A stretch of 64,000 nucleotides of DNA from Eubacteriales bacterium (GCA_018384735.1 JAHAXB010000016.1:62001-126000); one strand, 5' to 3'; positions 19,857 to 29,637 are shown, counted from the first letter of the stretch. A program made the numbers and translations. The notes: a model not told the origin generated them from the letters alone.

Positions 19857-21140
19857 TTAACGAATACCGCGTTCAATGTTCATGATACGGTTATATTTGC
19901 AAACACGTTCGCCACGAACCGGAGCGCCAGACTTGATAAATTCAGCGTCAGTTGCGACCGCCAAATCCGCGATGATGGTATCGCTGGTTTCACCACTGCG
20001 GTGAGAAATCATAACTTTGTAGTTATTGTTCTTCGCCAAAGCGATAGTTTCCAAAGTTTCGGTCAAAGAACCGATTTGGTTCAACTTAATCAAAATCGCG
20101 TTGCAAGCGCCCATGTTGATACCCTTCGCCAAACGTTCTTTGTTGGTAACGAAGAAGTCATCGCCCACGATCGTGATGCGGTTACCGATACGTTTAGTCA
20201 AAGCAGCATAACCTTCCCAGTCGTTTTGATCCAATGGGTCTTCGATTGATTTCAAGATTGGGAATTTTTCCACCAAAGAAGCGATATATTCGACGTATTC
20301 GCCGCTTGGCAAATCTTTCTTTTCACCTTTCATGACATAGTGGCCGGTTTCACGGTCGTAAAATTCCGAAGCCGCAACATCCAAAGCTACGACAACATCT
20401 TTAACCGGAGTATAACCAGCTTTTTCGATTGCGGCTTCAATCAATTCGATCGCACCCGCGATTGGGCTTTCCGTATCCAAACGAGGCGCAAAACCACCTT
20501 CATCACCAACAGCCGTAACCAAACCTTTTTCCGCCAAAATCTTTTTCAAAGCCTGGGTAATTTCCGAAGCCATACGAACTTTGTCAGCAAAGGTTTTACC
20601 ACTGATTGGTTGAATCATAAATTCTTGGCAGTCAATACCGCTGTCAGCATGCTTACCACCGTTAATAATGTTAAAGCTCGGAATGGTATTAACTACTGGC
20701 GCTTTACCCTTGCTCAACGGAGCGCGTTTGCCACCAACTTCTTCGTACAAGTCAGCAATATATTCAAATGGTTCTTGTCCCTTGTCAGCTGCTGCGGCAT
20801 AAGCGCAAGCGCAAGAAACACCCAAAATTGCGTTGGCACCTAATTTACCTTTGTTATTGGTACCATCCAAATGGCACATTTCACGGTCAATTTTAATTTG
20901 TTCGCTGACATCTTTTCCGATGAAAGCAGGTGCAATAATTTTGTTTACGTTTTCTACGGCTTTCAAAACACCTTTACCGTTGAAACGTTTTTTATCGCCA
21001 TCGCGCAATTCCACCGCTTCCCATTCACCGGTCGAAGCACCGCTCGGCACACTGGCTTGGTGACCATTGACCCAAACAGTAACGGTTGGGTTACCACGAC
21101 TGTCCAAAATTTCACTAGCAACAATCTTTTCAATTTTCAT
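19857..21140 (-). CDS. eno: Enolase
   Basis: KIEKIVASEILDSRGNPTVTVWV..., SGASTGEWEAVELRD, SHRSGETSD. Confidence 0.97.
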   Translation of the reverse strand: MKIEKIVASEILDSRGNPTVTVWVNGHQASVPSGASTGEWEAVELRDGDKKRFNGKGVLKAVENVNKIIAPAFIGKDVSEQIKIDREMCHLDGTNNKGKLGANAILGVSCACAYAAAADKGQEPFEYIADLYEEVGGKRAPLSKGKAPVVNTIPSFNIINGGKHADSGIDCQEFMIQPISGKTFADKVRMASEITQALKKILAEKGLVTAVGDEGGFAPRLDTESPIAGAIELIEAAIEKAGYTPVKDVVVALDVAASEFYDRETGHYVMKGEKKDLPSGEYVEYIASLVEKFPILKSIEDPLDQNDWEGYAALTKRIGNRITIVGDDFFVTNKERLAKGINMGACNAILIKLNQIGSLTETLETIALAKNNNYKVMISHRSGETSDTIIADLAVATDAEFIKSGAPVRGERVCKYNRIMNIERGIR

Positions 21141-21273
21141 TTTTTATCTTTTTTTCTCCTTTTTTAATACAAGGATTATTATATAACTAAACCCCAAAAT
21201 CGCCAAACAAATTCTGCCCTCCGCATAAAAAAAGACGGCAAACAAAACCGTCTTTCTATAAAGGAACATCAAC

Positions 21274-21792
21274 TTAAATTGCACGATAAGCAGCATCAAT
21301 TTCGTTTTGAGTTGAGGCATACATAACCACATTGCCCGCCAAAACAACTTTCATTTGTTTATATTCATTCACTTGTTCAGCAGTTTTTGCATCATCAATT
21401 AAAGTGTTGATTTTTGATTGAAGAGCGTTATAAATAACTTTTGCTTTAGAATTATCGGCAAAACCATAAATTCTAATATAGTTATAATTATCCACTACGT
21501 TCTTCCCACCTAAAAGTACCCATTGTAAATCATCTACTGCGTTATACGCATCATAATAATCAGCAGTATTAAAAGATTTTTTCATTGAACCGAACTCACT
21601 TTCCCAATTATCGCTTTGCGGTGTGAAAACAAAAACACCATAGCTATAATAGGTTAAATTTTCCTTATATTCATCATAAGTTAATTCCTTATATCCCGAT
21701 GATTTACCACACGCTGCCAACATCGTTCCCAATACTACAACTACAGCCAGCGCAGCAATAATAGTTGCAATTTTTGTCTTAAAAATTTTCAT
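21274..21792 (-). CDS. Lipoprotein, unknown function
   Basis: MKIFKTKIATIIAALAVVVVLGTMLAACGKSS lipobox (LAAC); divergent from XRE gene. Confidence 0.7.
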   Translation of the reverse strand: MKIFKTKIATIIAALAVVVVLGTMLAACGKSSGYKELTYDEYKENLTYYSYGVFVFTPQSDNWESEFGSMKKSFNTADYYDAYNAVDDLQWVLLGGKNVVDNYNYIRIYGFADNSKAKVIYNALQSKINTLIDDAKTAEQVNEYKQMKVVLAGNVVMYASTQNEIDAAYRAI

Positions 21793-21810
21793 TTTGTTTT
21801 TCTCCTTTTT

Positions 21811-21854
21811 TAGCCCCATGGGGCTATTTATTCAAATCATACTCCCATAGGGCT
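21811..21854. promoter_or_regulatory. TAGCCC-type palindromic control region B
   Basis: Perfect 16-bp palindrome TAGCCCCATGGGGCTA (21811..21826) plus second site ACTCCCATAGGGCTA. Confidence 0.7.
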
Positions 21855-21874
21855 AAAATGTCAATAGAAAGAAT

Positions 21875-22084
21875 ATGGAAATCTTGATTGCCGAACGAAT
21901 TAAGTCACTAATGCAAGCGCACAATCTCAGCCAAGTCGCGCTTGCTAAAGCTGTCGGCATTAAACAAAATACAATTAGTGCGTGGCTGTTAAAAAAGAAA
22001 GAGCCCTGCATCACCAGTCTTTGGCTATTGGCAGATTATTTCAAAGTTGACATTGATTATTTGGTCGGGCGCAAAGACTATTAA
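21875..22084 (+). CDS. XRE-family HTH regulator
   Basis: RIKSLMQAHNLSQVALAKAVGIKQNTISAWLLKKKEPCITSLWLLADYFKVDIDYLVGR. Confidence 0.9.
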   Translation: MEILIAERIKSLMQAHNLSQVALAKAVGIKQNTISAWLLKKKEPCITSLWLLADYFKVDIDYLVGRKDY

Positions 22085-22112
22085 AAAAAAGCCCGGCAAC
22101 CGCCGACTCTCC

Positions 22113-22147
22113 TGTACTATTCACTCTTCACTTTTAACTATTCACTG
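22113..22147. repeat. AGTGAAN/NTTCACT heptamer array
   Basis: tgtactattcactcttcacttttaactattcact. Confidence 0.65.
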
Positions 22148-22807
22148 CCTGTTGCTGTCGTACAAATTGACTTCGTGGTTGGCTTGTTCTTCGTGAATCA
22201 ATTTAATCTTATCTAACAGTTCGTCGTAACTTGGTAAGTTCTTGATGTCGTCCAAGCCGAAACGCTTTAAGAAATTGTCAGTTGTACCGTATAACAACGG
22301 GCGACCCAAAACTTCCTTGCGTCCAACAATTTCAACCAAGTTACTTTGCGTCAAAATTTGAATGGCATAGTCACTGCCCACACCACGGATTTGGTCAATT
22401 TCCAAACGGGTGACCGGTTGTTTATACGCGATAACCGCCAAAGTTTCCAAAGCGGCTTTGGTCAAGTTACGTTCGCGCATTGGATTTAACACCAAACCAA
22501 CTTCATTTTCGTAAGCCGGATTCGTGCAGAATTGATAGTTATTGCGGTACTTAATCAAATGGATTCCGCAGTCCCCGCTGAATTGACCTTTGACAAATTC
22601 CAACGCGGCCTCGGCTTCTTTTTTGGATACTCCAAGTTTTTGGCAAAAAATTTCGATTGGCAAACCATCGCCACAAGCAAATAAAATTGCGGACATTTGG
22701 TGCGCCAATTCTTGTACCCGATTACTGGGTGCCGTACTTGTCGCGCGTTTCGCGTGTGTATTACGCGCCGAATTCGCTGTCGGTAAGGTCAAAATTTCCG
22801 TCGCCAA
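22142..22807 (-). CDS. scpB: Segregation and condensation protein B
   Basis: SAILFACGDGLPIEIFCQKLGV, LAVIAYKQPVTRLEIDQIRGV, GRKEVLGRPLLYGTT. Confidence 0.93.
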   Translation of the reverse strand: MATEILTLPTANSARNTHAKRATSTAPSNRVQELAHQMSAILFACGDGLPIEIFCQKLGVSKKEAEAALEFVKGQFSGDCGIHLIKYRNNYQFCTNPAYENEVGLVLNPMRERNLTKAALETLAVIAYKQPVTRLEIDQIRGVGSDYAIQILTQSNLVEIVGRKEVLGRPLLYGTTDNFLKRFGLDDIKNLPSYDELLDKIKLIHEEQANHEVNLYDSNRQ

Positions 22808-23540
22808 AAGCCCCTCCTTTCACAATTTCAATTTCCCCAAACATTTGGGTTTGTTGGCAAGTCACCAACTGGCGTTTCAACAATTCCAGCACTGCCAAAA
22901 ATGTGTTAATGACTTCGCTGCGGGTAATATCGGCTTCAAACAGTTGACTGAAACGAATGCGGTCTTTGGTTTTCAACCGAGTTACCACATCTTTAATTTT
23001 ATCGGCTACAGTAAATCTGTCAAGTTTTATTGTGGTCTTTTCAATTTTTGCCGAATTTTCGCCCACGCGCGCCAAGATAGCAGTAAACGCATTGGTCAAG
23101 TCATCAAAGCTCACTCCGTCCAATTTCCAGTCGGTTTTCACTTTCATTACGGCTGGTGCGCGGTAGTAGCGCCCCACTTCATCCATAGTTTTCAAATCCT
23201 CGCTAGCATCTTTGAATAAAGCGTATTCTTCCAAGCGTTGGCGCAGCAATTCTTCACTGTCCTCTTCTTCTTTCTCTTCTTCCACCGGCTTCGGCAAAAT
23301 TTGTTTACTTTTGATTTCCACCAAGATGGCACCAACTTCGATAAACTCACTAGCCAAGTCCAAATCCAAGGTGTCCAACTCGTTTAAGTACGATAAATAC
23401 TGCGATGTCATATCGCCTAATTTTACCGTTTTAATGTCCAGTTTATGTTCACGCACCAGTTGCAGCAACAAATCAATCGGTCCATCAAAATCGGTTAAAT
23501 GAACTTTCACTTCTTCGCTGGCGCGCTGAATCATCCCCAT
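22761..23540 (-). CDS. scpA: Segregation and condensation protein A
   Basis: VHLTDFDGPIDLLLQLVREHKLDI. Confidence 0.93.
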   Translation of the reverse strand: MGMIQRASEEVKVHLTDFDGPIDLLLQLVREHKLDIKTVKLGDMTSQYLSYLNELDTLDLDLASEFIEVGAILVEIKSKQILPKPVEEEKEEEDSEELLRQRLEEYALFKDASEDLKTMDEVGRYYRAPAVMKVKTDWKLDGVSFDDLTNAFTAILARVGENSAKIEKTTIKLDRFTVADKIKDVVTRLKTKDRIRFSQLFEADITRSEVINTFLAVLELLKRQLVTCQQTQMFGEIEIVKGGAFGDGNFDLTDSEFGA

Positions 23541-23552
23541 CTTGATTTTAGC

Positions 23553-24185
23553 TTATAAAAACAAATGCCAAAAGTCAAGGAATAACGCGCTCAACCAACT
23601 TTGCATAAAATCCAACACGTTGGTAAAGTAAATTACCACTACCAAAATTATCATCGCGACCAAGTGGTTTTGGCGCATAAAACGCACATAACCGCTTTCG
23701 GGTGCCAAGGACGCAATCAGGTTGAACCCGTCCAAAGGTGCAATCGGCAACAAATTAAAGGTCGCGAAAACAATGTTAATCACCATCACGAACAGGAACA
23801 AATATTGCCAGACCGATTTTCCCGCCAACAACACATAAAAGAACGACGCGACAAAGGCCAACAATAAATTGGTAATAATTCCTGCCAAGGACACCAGCAC
23901 ACAGCCTAAACGGCGATTTTTGAAGTTTTCCGCATTTACTGGTACCGGTATTGCCCAACCGAAGCCGAACAACAGAAAACACAAAGTTCCCAGCCCGTCC
24001 AAATGGCGCGCCGGATTTAACGACAACCGACCGGCATATTTTGCGGACGGGTCACCACACCACAGCGCAACTAAACCATGCGCCACCTCGTGTAAAATCA
24101 GTGCGGACAACACCGCAATCAGATAGAACGCCAGTAACGCCAAAGTTTGATAAACATCATTGCCCGTCCGCAGTAAATCTAACAT
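23553..24185 (-). CDS. Site-2 protease family (M50) membrane protein
   Basis: ILHEVAHGLVALWCGDPSAKYAGRLSLNPARHLD; NLLPIAPLDGF. Confidence 0.9.
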   Translation of the reverse strand: MLDLLRTGNDVYQTLALLAFYLIAVLSALILHEVAHGLVALWCGDPSAKYAGRLSLNPARHLDGLGTLCFLLFGFGWAIPVPVNAENFKNRRLGCVLVSLAGIITNLLLAFVASFFYVLLAGKSVWQYLFLFVMVINIVFATFNLLPIAPLDGFNLIASLAPESGYVRFMRQNHLVAMIILVVVIYFTNVLDFMQSWLSALFLDFWHLFL

Positions 24186-24200
24186 AGTACTCCTTTTGTC

Positions 24201-26642
24201 TTAATCACCCGTTTGTTCTGAATTGATTAAACTCTTGTATTTTGCGATAATTTTCAGCATGTTTTCCGCCGAAGTTTCCAAAGCCGCTTTATCTTCGGTA
24301 GCGTTGTAATCATCCAACAGGTCTTTCATTGTATTGGCTTCGTTAATTATAGCATTAACTTCTTCATCGGAAGCGGTACCGCCCAACATATCTTTTAAGT
24401 CATTCGGATCTTGGGTACTTACTTGGTTCAAAATGTTTTGGACTGAACCTTTGAACATATCTTGTGCTTCGGGGATATCCATCACGCCCGTAATCATTTT
24501 CGCAACTTCGTCCGGTTCCAAATCGGCTACCGCTTTGACGAACTCTTCGGCGATATCTTCCGGCGAAACAGCACCGTTCTTGATGTCATAAATCAAGTCG
24601 CTAACCGCCGAGTCTTGCATTACGCTTGCAACATCGACGATACCATGCAGGGTGGCTTTCCATTGTTCCAGATTTTCGTTATCAAGCATTGCAATTAAAG
24701 TATCAACATAACCGCCGTTACCAATAGTGCGCAATTTTGCGACCGCGAAATCTTTAATCGGCAGTTTGTCATCTTTTTTGAAATCGTACATCAAACTGTA
24801 TACCACTTCCGCAATCGCGTCAATGTTAGCGTACTTATCATCGCCGTCCGCCACCAATTTGGACAAATTAACCAAGATTGCTTGGGTTTGCGCTTCGTCA
24901 GGTTGCACTCCCTGTTCGTTAATCAGTCGGTCTTTTTCGCGGTTAATGTCGCTCACAATGTCAACATAGTTACGCGCTACCTGTGCGACCTTCAAAACAT
25001 CATTACCCAAAATTTCCCAGTTGCCTTTTTTGCCATTTTGTGACAACGCGTCTTTACCCGACAATAACGGAATCATCCCGTCAATCAAGTTTTTCAAATC
25101 GCCATCATTACTTGCCACATTGTCCATTTGCTTAGTGTACAAGAACAAATTGTCAATCTTGTCTTGACCAATCAGTTGAATTGTTTTGAATTTCGTCAAA
25201 CGGTCACCCAAAACATTGATTAAGTATTCGCCCGCTTCGTAACTGCCATAAGGTTTGACCAACTTAGCCGTGCTTAAATTGAAGTAATCCTTCACACCTA
25301 AACCACCTTGCGCCAAAAATTTGGTCATCGTGTCGGGTGTAGCTAAGCCCTCGTAACTAACTTGGTAAATGTTTAAGGCCTCAATGAAATCAATCGTGTT
25401 AATCAAATCTTTGCGTACCAAATCCAATTTTTGTTCGCCGACATATTGTACCGCCGCTTGTAAGCCGTCCGCGTATTTCGCGTATTTGTTTTCCACCTCG
25501 CGTTCGGTCACATTGTTTTTAATTAACAAACCGTAAATACTGTTCGCGTAAATTTCCGTACCGGGCAATTTTTCCAAATTATCATTGAACGGTTGTTGGA
25601 AAATTTTGTCCATGTCTTCCAAAAGTTGGTTTGCCACATTCAAAATTTGTAAATCAAACGCCTTGTTGATAAAGTCGCGCAAAACCTGGTAGTCCTTGGT
25701 GGTTAAAGTGCTCAAATCCAAGTATCCGCTTTGGGTCGAGTTTTCCAATTTTTCAACAACTTTCATCACATCTTTCGCATCCAAGAATAATTCCGCACCA
25801 CTGTTCAAATCGTGAATTAAATTGATGTCGTCGCCATTTTCCACGCGCACGGTCATTTGGTATTCAAAAGCTTTGGTCGACAAAAACTGCATACCACTGT
25901 ATTTCATGAAATTGTTGTAACCTTTCAACGGGCCGTTCATTTTTTGTAAAAATGCTTTGACTTGCTCTTGGTTCCAGGAATTTTCCCCATTCATCGCCGG
26001 CGCGGACACCGCTTGCGTTTGTACTTGTCCACCGTCCGTAGATTGTTGTTCGGCGTATTCGGCAGCGTGATTAACTACCCCGACTAAACCGTTAATCGGG
26101 AACAGGAAGATTACAAACAAGAACACACCTTGGATGGCACCAATTAAAGCACCCCAGCCCGCGTGCTTAGGCAATTTTTTCCCCTCTTTGTCGCGTTTGG
26201 GCGCGGCGAAATGCACCACGATCGCATAAATCAGCCAACCAATGAATTTGACCACAAAATATAAAGCATAAAAAACCACGATGTTCAAAACAGCCAAAAC
26301 AATACCTAACGCGTAATCTTTAATATAATCCTGAAACGGTACGACGTAATCGCCGAGATTTTGTTGCAAAAACTCAATTAAGCGTTCGCTCGCGTAATCC
26401 ACAAATTCGCGTGGCGTATAGCCGGCGATTTTTAAGTTGACATTCAAAGTTCCGTTGACAATTAACGGTGTTAGGAAAAAAGCCAAAATCAATAAACTGC
26501 CAAAAATAATTAAGCGCAAACCCGCGCGTTTGGCGCCGCGTCCTAAACCGAACAAAACACCAATTAAAACAAACACCAAGAATACGGTCAGCATTCCCAA
26601 TGAAAGGTAAGGTGTAATTTGATTTAAGATTGGATTATCCAT
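24201..26642 (-). CDS. Large membrane protein with CvpA-like N-terminal region
   Basis: Several N-terminal TM segments, ~600-aa extracytoplasmic-like helical region. Confidence 0.6.
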   Translation of the reverse strand: MDNPILNQITPYLSLGMLTVFLVFVLIGVLFGLGRGAKRAGLRLIIFGSLLILAFFLTPLIVNGTLNVNLKIAGYTPREFVDYASERLIEFLQQNLGDYVVPFQDYIKDYALGIVLAVLNIVVFYALYFVVKFIGWLIYAIVVHFAAPKRDKEGKKLPKHAGWGALIGAIQGVFLFVIFLFPINGLVGVVNHAAEYAEQQSTDGGQVQTQAVSAPAMNGENSWNQEQVKAFLQKMNGPLKGYNNFMKYSGMQFLSTKAFEYQMTVRVENGDDINLIHDLNSGAELFLDAKDVMKVVEKLENSTQSGYLDLSTLTTKDYQVLRDFINKAFDLQILNVANQLLEDMDKIFQQPFNDNLEKLPGTEIYANSIYGLLIKNNVTEREVENKYAKYADGLQAAVQYVGEQKLDLVRKDLINTIDFIEALNIYQVSYEGLATPDTMTKFLAQGGLGVKDYFNLSTAKLVKPYGSYEAGEYLINVLGDRLTKFKTIQLIGQDKIDNLFLYTKQMDNVASNDGDLKNLIDGMIPLLSGKDALSQNGKKGNWEILGNDVLKVAQVARNYVDIVSDINREKDRLINEQGVQPDEAQTQAILVNLSKLVADGDDKYANIDAIAEVVYSLMYDFKKDDKLPIKDFAVAKLRTIGNGGYVDTLIAMLDNENLEQWKATLHGIVDVASVMQDSAVSDLIYDIKNGAVSPEDIAEEFVKAVADLEPDEVAKMITGVMDIPEAQDMFKGSVQNILNQVSTQDPNDLKDMLGGTASDEEVNAIINEANTMKDLLDDYNATEDKAALETSAENMLKIIAKYKSLINSEQTGD

Positions 26643-26694
26643 TGGTTATATTATACACATAATTACGCGCCTTTTGCAACGATTTATAAAAATC

Positions 26695-26776
26695 AGCACT
26701 ATCACTCTTCACTATTCACTATTCACTTTTCACTCTTCACTATTCACTCTTCACTATTCACTATTCACTATTCACT
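26695..26776. repeat. AGTGAAN/NTTCACT heptamer array (about 11 units)
   Basis: tcactcttcactattcactattcacttttcactcttcactattcactcttcactattcactattcactattcac. Confidence 0.92.
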
Positions 26777-26836
26777 TTTTCAGGCCCCACCCCGTGCCAA
26801 CTCTTCCCATCCTCACTCACGCTATACACCCAGCCT
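26777..26836. repeat. Cassette terminal repeat (C-terminal end), copy 2
   Basis: Matches 3271..3330. Confidence 0.9.
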
Positions 26837-27820
26837 GCCCGTATGCCGTTATCGTAACCTACCCACTCTGAATGCAAAATTGCATCCTGTGGTTTTCTCC
26901 AATCATCCAAACCTATATGATTAATGTCATACACTCTGCCCCCACCATAATCGTAGCCAAGTTCAGCCACTTGTCCATGATTTACTTGACTTCCTGAAAT
27001 CGTTACATCATACGGGTCAATACGAAAAAACGTTACAATTCCTAATCCGCTCATACCATTCCGCGATGCACCACGTTCCGCATCACTTGAATATATTGGA
27101 TAACACCACGGTGTACAACTACCACCGGCACCTACTTGCAATCTACTAAAATCCTCGTGAGCACTGGTATAGATACCACTTGCACCACCGTTAAAATACC
27201 CACCACCGCCACCGCCACCGGCATACGCATCCGAAGTTTTACGAAACACACAATTTCTCGAGCCATCACTATTTATACTAGTTACATCCATTCGGATACC
27301 ATCACTAGTCTGAGTCGCAGGGCTTCCAGAACAACCTGCAGTATTTCCAATCGTATTTATATAAAAATCCCACCAATCACCTTCCCAGCCCTTAAAGGTT
27401 CCATCGGTTATTTTCTGCACTTGTTCTTCCGTAAATCCCGTCTGGGCCATGAAACTATCGTAAGACACGCCTATTCCACCGCCACCACTGGCAATCGCAA
27501 TTAATTCATTTTCGGTTGTCCATCCACTTGGTCTAGCAAAATTACTGGGCGCAGAAGTATAGCCGGCGCCATCACAACTGCCATCACTAGCCCCACCTTT
27601 TCCCCCAGCAACGCCAATCTGTACTGTCATACGGTTGGCACCATAGTTCACACCACCGTCCGCTTTGTAAAAAGCAAAACACGCTGCGGGCGCGCCTCGA
27701 CCCTTATGTCCTTGTCCTTCAATTACCATTAAATATGTTCCAGCATCAAAATTTAGGGTTGCAGTTTCTGCGCCGTTAATTTTCGTCCCATGCGCGTAAA
27801 AATATCCACGCCCCCTCACA

Positions 27821-27945
27821 TCCACCGTAGCAGCATTAAGGTTAATGGTATTAGAGGAGTTATATTTATATATTACATCATAGACAGCAGTAAAAAGCGC
27901 GCCTGCGGCAATGATTATCCCCACGACTAGGATGAACGCTTTTTT
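27821..27945. repeat. Cassette terminal repeat (N-terminal end), copy 2
   Basis: Matches 4221..4345; inner 36 nt also at 11725..11760. Confidence 0.9.
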
Positions 27946-27972
27946 TCTCACGTTTTTCACTCTTCACTAAAA

Positions 27973-27993
27973 AAAGCCCAACGCACGGGCTTT
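27973..27993 (-). terminator. Rho-independent terminator downstream of iscU
   Basis: AAAGCCC-AACGCAC-GGGCTTT, T-run on minus strand. Confidence 0.75.
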
Positions 27994-28019
27994 CCATCTC
28001 ATTCTGCATTTTTCATTCA

Positions 28020-28463
28020 TCATTCTTCATGCACATCATGCATATGGCAACAAGCGCAATTGCCCGTGCAATATTGTTCTTCGTCGTAAGCAATATTGTG
28101 CTTGTCATAGTAATCTTTAATCGCAGCTTTAACCGCCTCTTCGGCCAACACTGAACAATGCAGTTTATACGCCGGCAAGCCGTCTAACGCCTCTACCACG
28201 GCCTGATTGGTTAAAGCCAACGCTTCGTCCAAAGATTTACCCTTAATTAACTCGGTCGCCATGGAGCTGGTCGCAATCGCGCTACCACAACCAAAGGTCA
28301 TGAATTTTACATCGGTAATAATGTTATCTTTGACCTTAATGTACATGCGCATAATGTCGCCGCACTTCGCGTTACCGACTTCGCCAATACCATCAGCATC
28401 CGGAATTTCACCCACATTGCGCGGGTTGCGGAAATGGTCCATCACTTTCTCACTATAAAGCAT
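28020..28463 (-). CDS. iscU: Fe-S scaffold IscU/NifU-like
   Basis: MLYSEKVMDHFRNPRNVGEIPDADGIGEVGNAKCGDIMRMY, FGCGSAIATSSM, LHCSVLAEEA. Confidence 0.93.
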   Translation of the reverse strand: MLYSEKVMDHFRNPRNVGEIPDADGIGEVGNAKCGDIMRMYIKVKDNIITDVKFMTFGCGSAIATSSMATELIKGKSLDEALALTNQAVVEALDGLPAYKLHCSVLAEEAVKAAIKDYYDKHNIAYDEEQYCTGNCACCHMHDVHEE

Positions 28464-29637
28464 ATTTTCGTTCTCCTTTTTGTAATTCATCCCAAACCGG
28501 TGACATCTTACGCAGATAGTCCACGATTTCTGGAACTTTCTTTATTACATAATCAATTTCGTCTTCGGTCGTGTATTTACTCAAAGTTAAACGCAACGAG
28601 CCGTGCGCTACTTCGTGTGGTCGACCAATCGCCAACAGCACATGGGACGGATCCAATGAACCCGACGTACACGCACTCCCGGACGAAGCACAAACGCCCG
28701 CGTCATCAAGCAACAACAACAAACTTTCGCCTTCGATACCTTCAAAACACATATTGAAGTTATTCGGCAAGCGATGTTTACGGTCGCCGTTAATCGCACT
28801 ATGCGGAATCTTACCCAGTTCGGTAAACAATTTATCCCGCAACTTGGTTTCACGTGCAGCCACCTCTTTCATTTCGGCAACTGCATCTTGTAACGCCACC
28901 GCCATGCCGTAAATGCCCGCCACGTTTTCCGTACCTGCCCGTTTACCACGTTCTTGCGCGCCACCTTCAATTAAGTTACTTAACGCAATACCTTGGCGCA
29001 CATACAAAGCCCCCACGCCTTTCGGACCATGGAATTTATGACTGGACATACTCAACATATCAATGTTCATCGCCACCACGTCAATCGCCACATGACCGGT
29101 CGCCTGTACCGCATCAGTGTGAAACAAAATTTTCTTTTCACGGCACAATTTACCAATTTCGGCAATCGGCTGAATCGTACCAATTTCGTTGTTGGCAAAC
29201 ATGATGGTCACCAAGCACGTATCCAAGCGCATGGCTTGTTTCAACTCATCCAAACGCACAATGCCATTTTCATGTACCGGCAAATAGGTTACTTCAAAGC
29301 CCTGACTTTCTAATTTCTTCAACGTATGTAACACCGCATGATGCTCGAAAGTTGTGGAGATAATGTGCTTTTTATTTTGGCGCGCCCCGATTTGTGCCGC
29401 TGCGTTAATTGCCCAGTTATCACTCTCGCTACCACCCGAAGTGAAGTAAATTTCGCGCGGTTGCGCATTCAAACACTTCGCCACCATAGCGCGGGCATTT
29501 TCCAGTTGCTCTTTCGCGCGTTGTCCAAAAGTGTACAAGCTGGACGCGTTGCCGTAATCTTCATCAAAAAAAGGCAACATGGCTTGTTTAACCTTTTTAC
29601 TAACCTTGGTCGTTCCAGCATTATCCAAATAAATCAT
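28453..29637 (-). CDS. iscS: Cysteine desulfurase
   Basis: MIYLDNAGTTKVS, FHTDAVQATGHV, MSSHKFHGPKGVG, CASSGSACTSGSL. Confidence 0.93.
   Translation of the reverse strand: MIYLDNAGTTKVSKKVKQAMLPFFDEDYGNASSLYTFGQRAKEQLENARAMVAKCLNAQPREIYFTSGGSESDNWAINAAAQIGARQNKKHIISTTFEHHAVLHTLKKLESQGFEVTYLPVHENGIVRLDELKQAMRLDTCLVTIMFANNEIGTIQPIAEIGKLCREKKILFHTDAVQATGHVAIDVVAMNIDMLSMSSHKFHGPKGVGALYVRQGIALSNLIEGGAQERGKRAGTENVAGIYGMAVALQDAVAEMKEVAARETKLRDKLFTELGKIPHSAINGDRKHRLPNNFNMCFEGIEGESLLLLLDDAGVCASSGSACTSGSLDPSHVLLAIGRPHEVAHGSLRLTLSKYTTEDEIDYVIKKVPEIVDYLRKMSPVWDELQKGERKYAL

Larger units (their letters stand above)
26777..27945 (-). pseudogene. Cassette copy 2: glycine/cysteine-rich surface-like protein, start/stop supplied by flanks
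   Basis: ORF 26761..27960: (MKNVRK)KAFILVVGIIIAAGALFTAVYDVIYKYNSSNTINLNAATVD...AGGGGGGGYFNGG...GGSCTPWCYPIYSSD...GIRAGWVYSVSEDGKSWHGVGPE(KVNSE*); start GTG and stop lie in heptamer-like flanks, no SD seen. Confidence 0.7.

Noticed and set aside
26674-26871. Plus-strand ORF HYSLFTFHSSLFTLHYSLF with 7-nt periodicity
   Set aside because: Translation of the heptamer array; a repeat without plus-strand stops, not a plausible protein.
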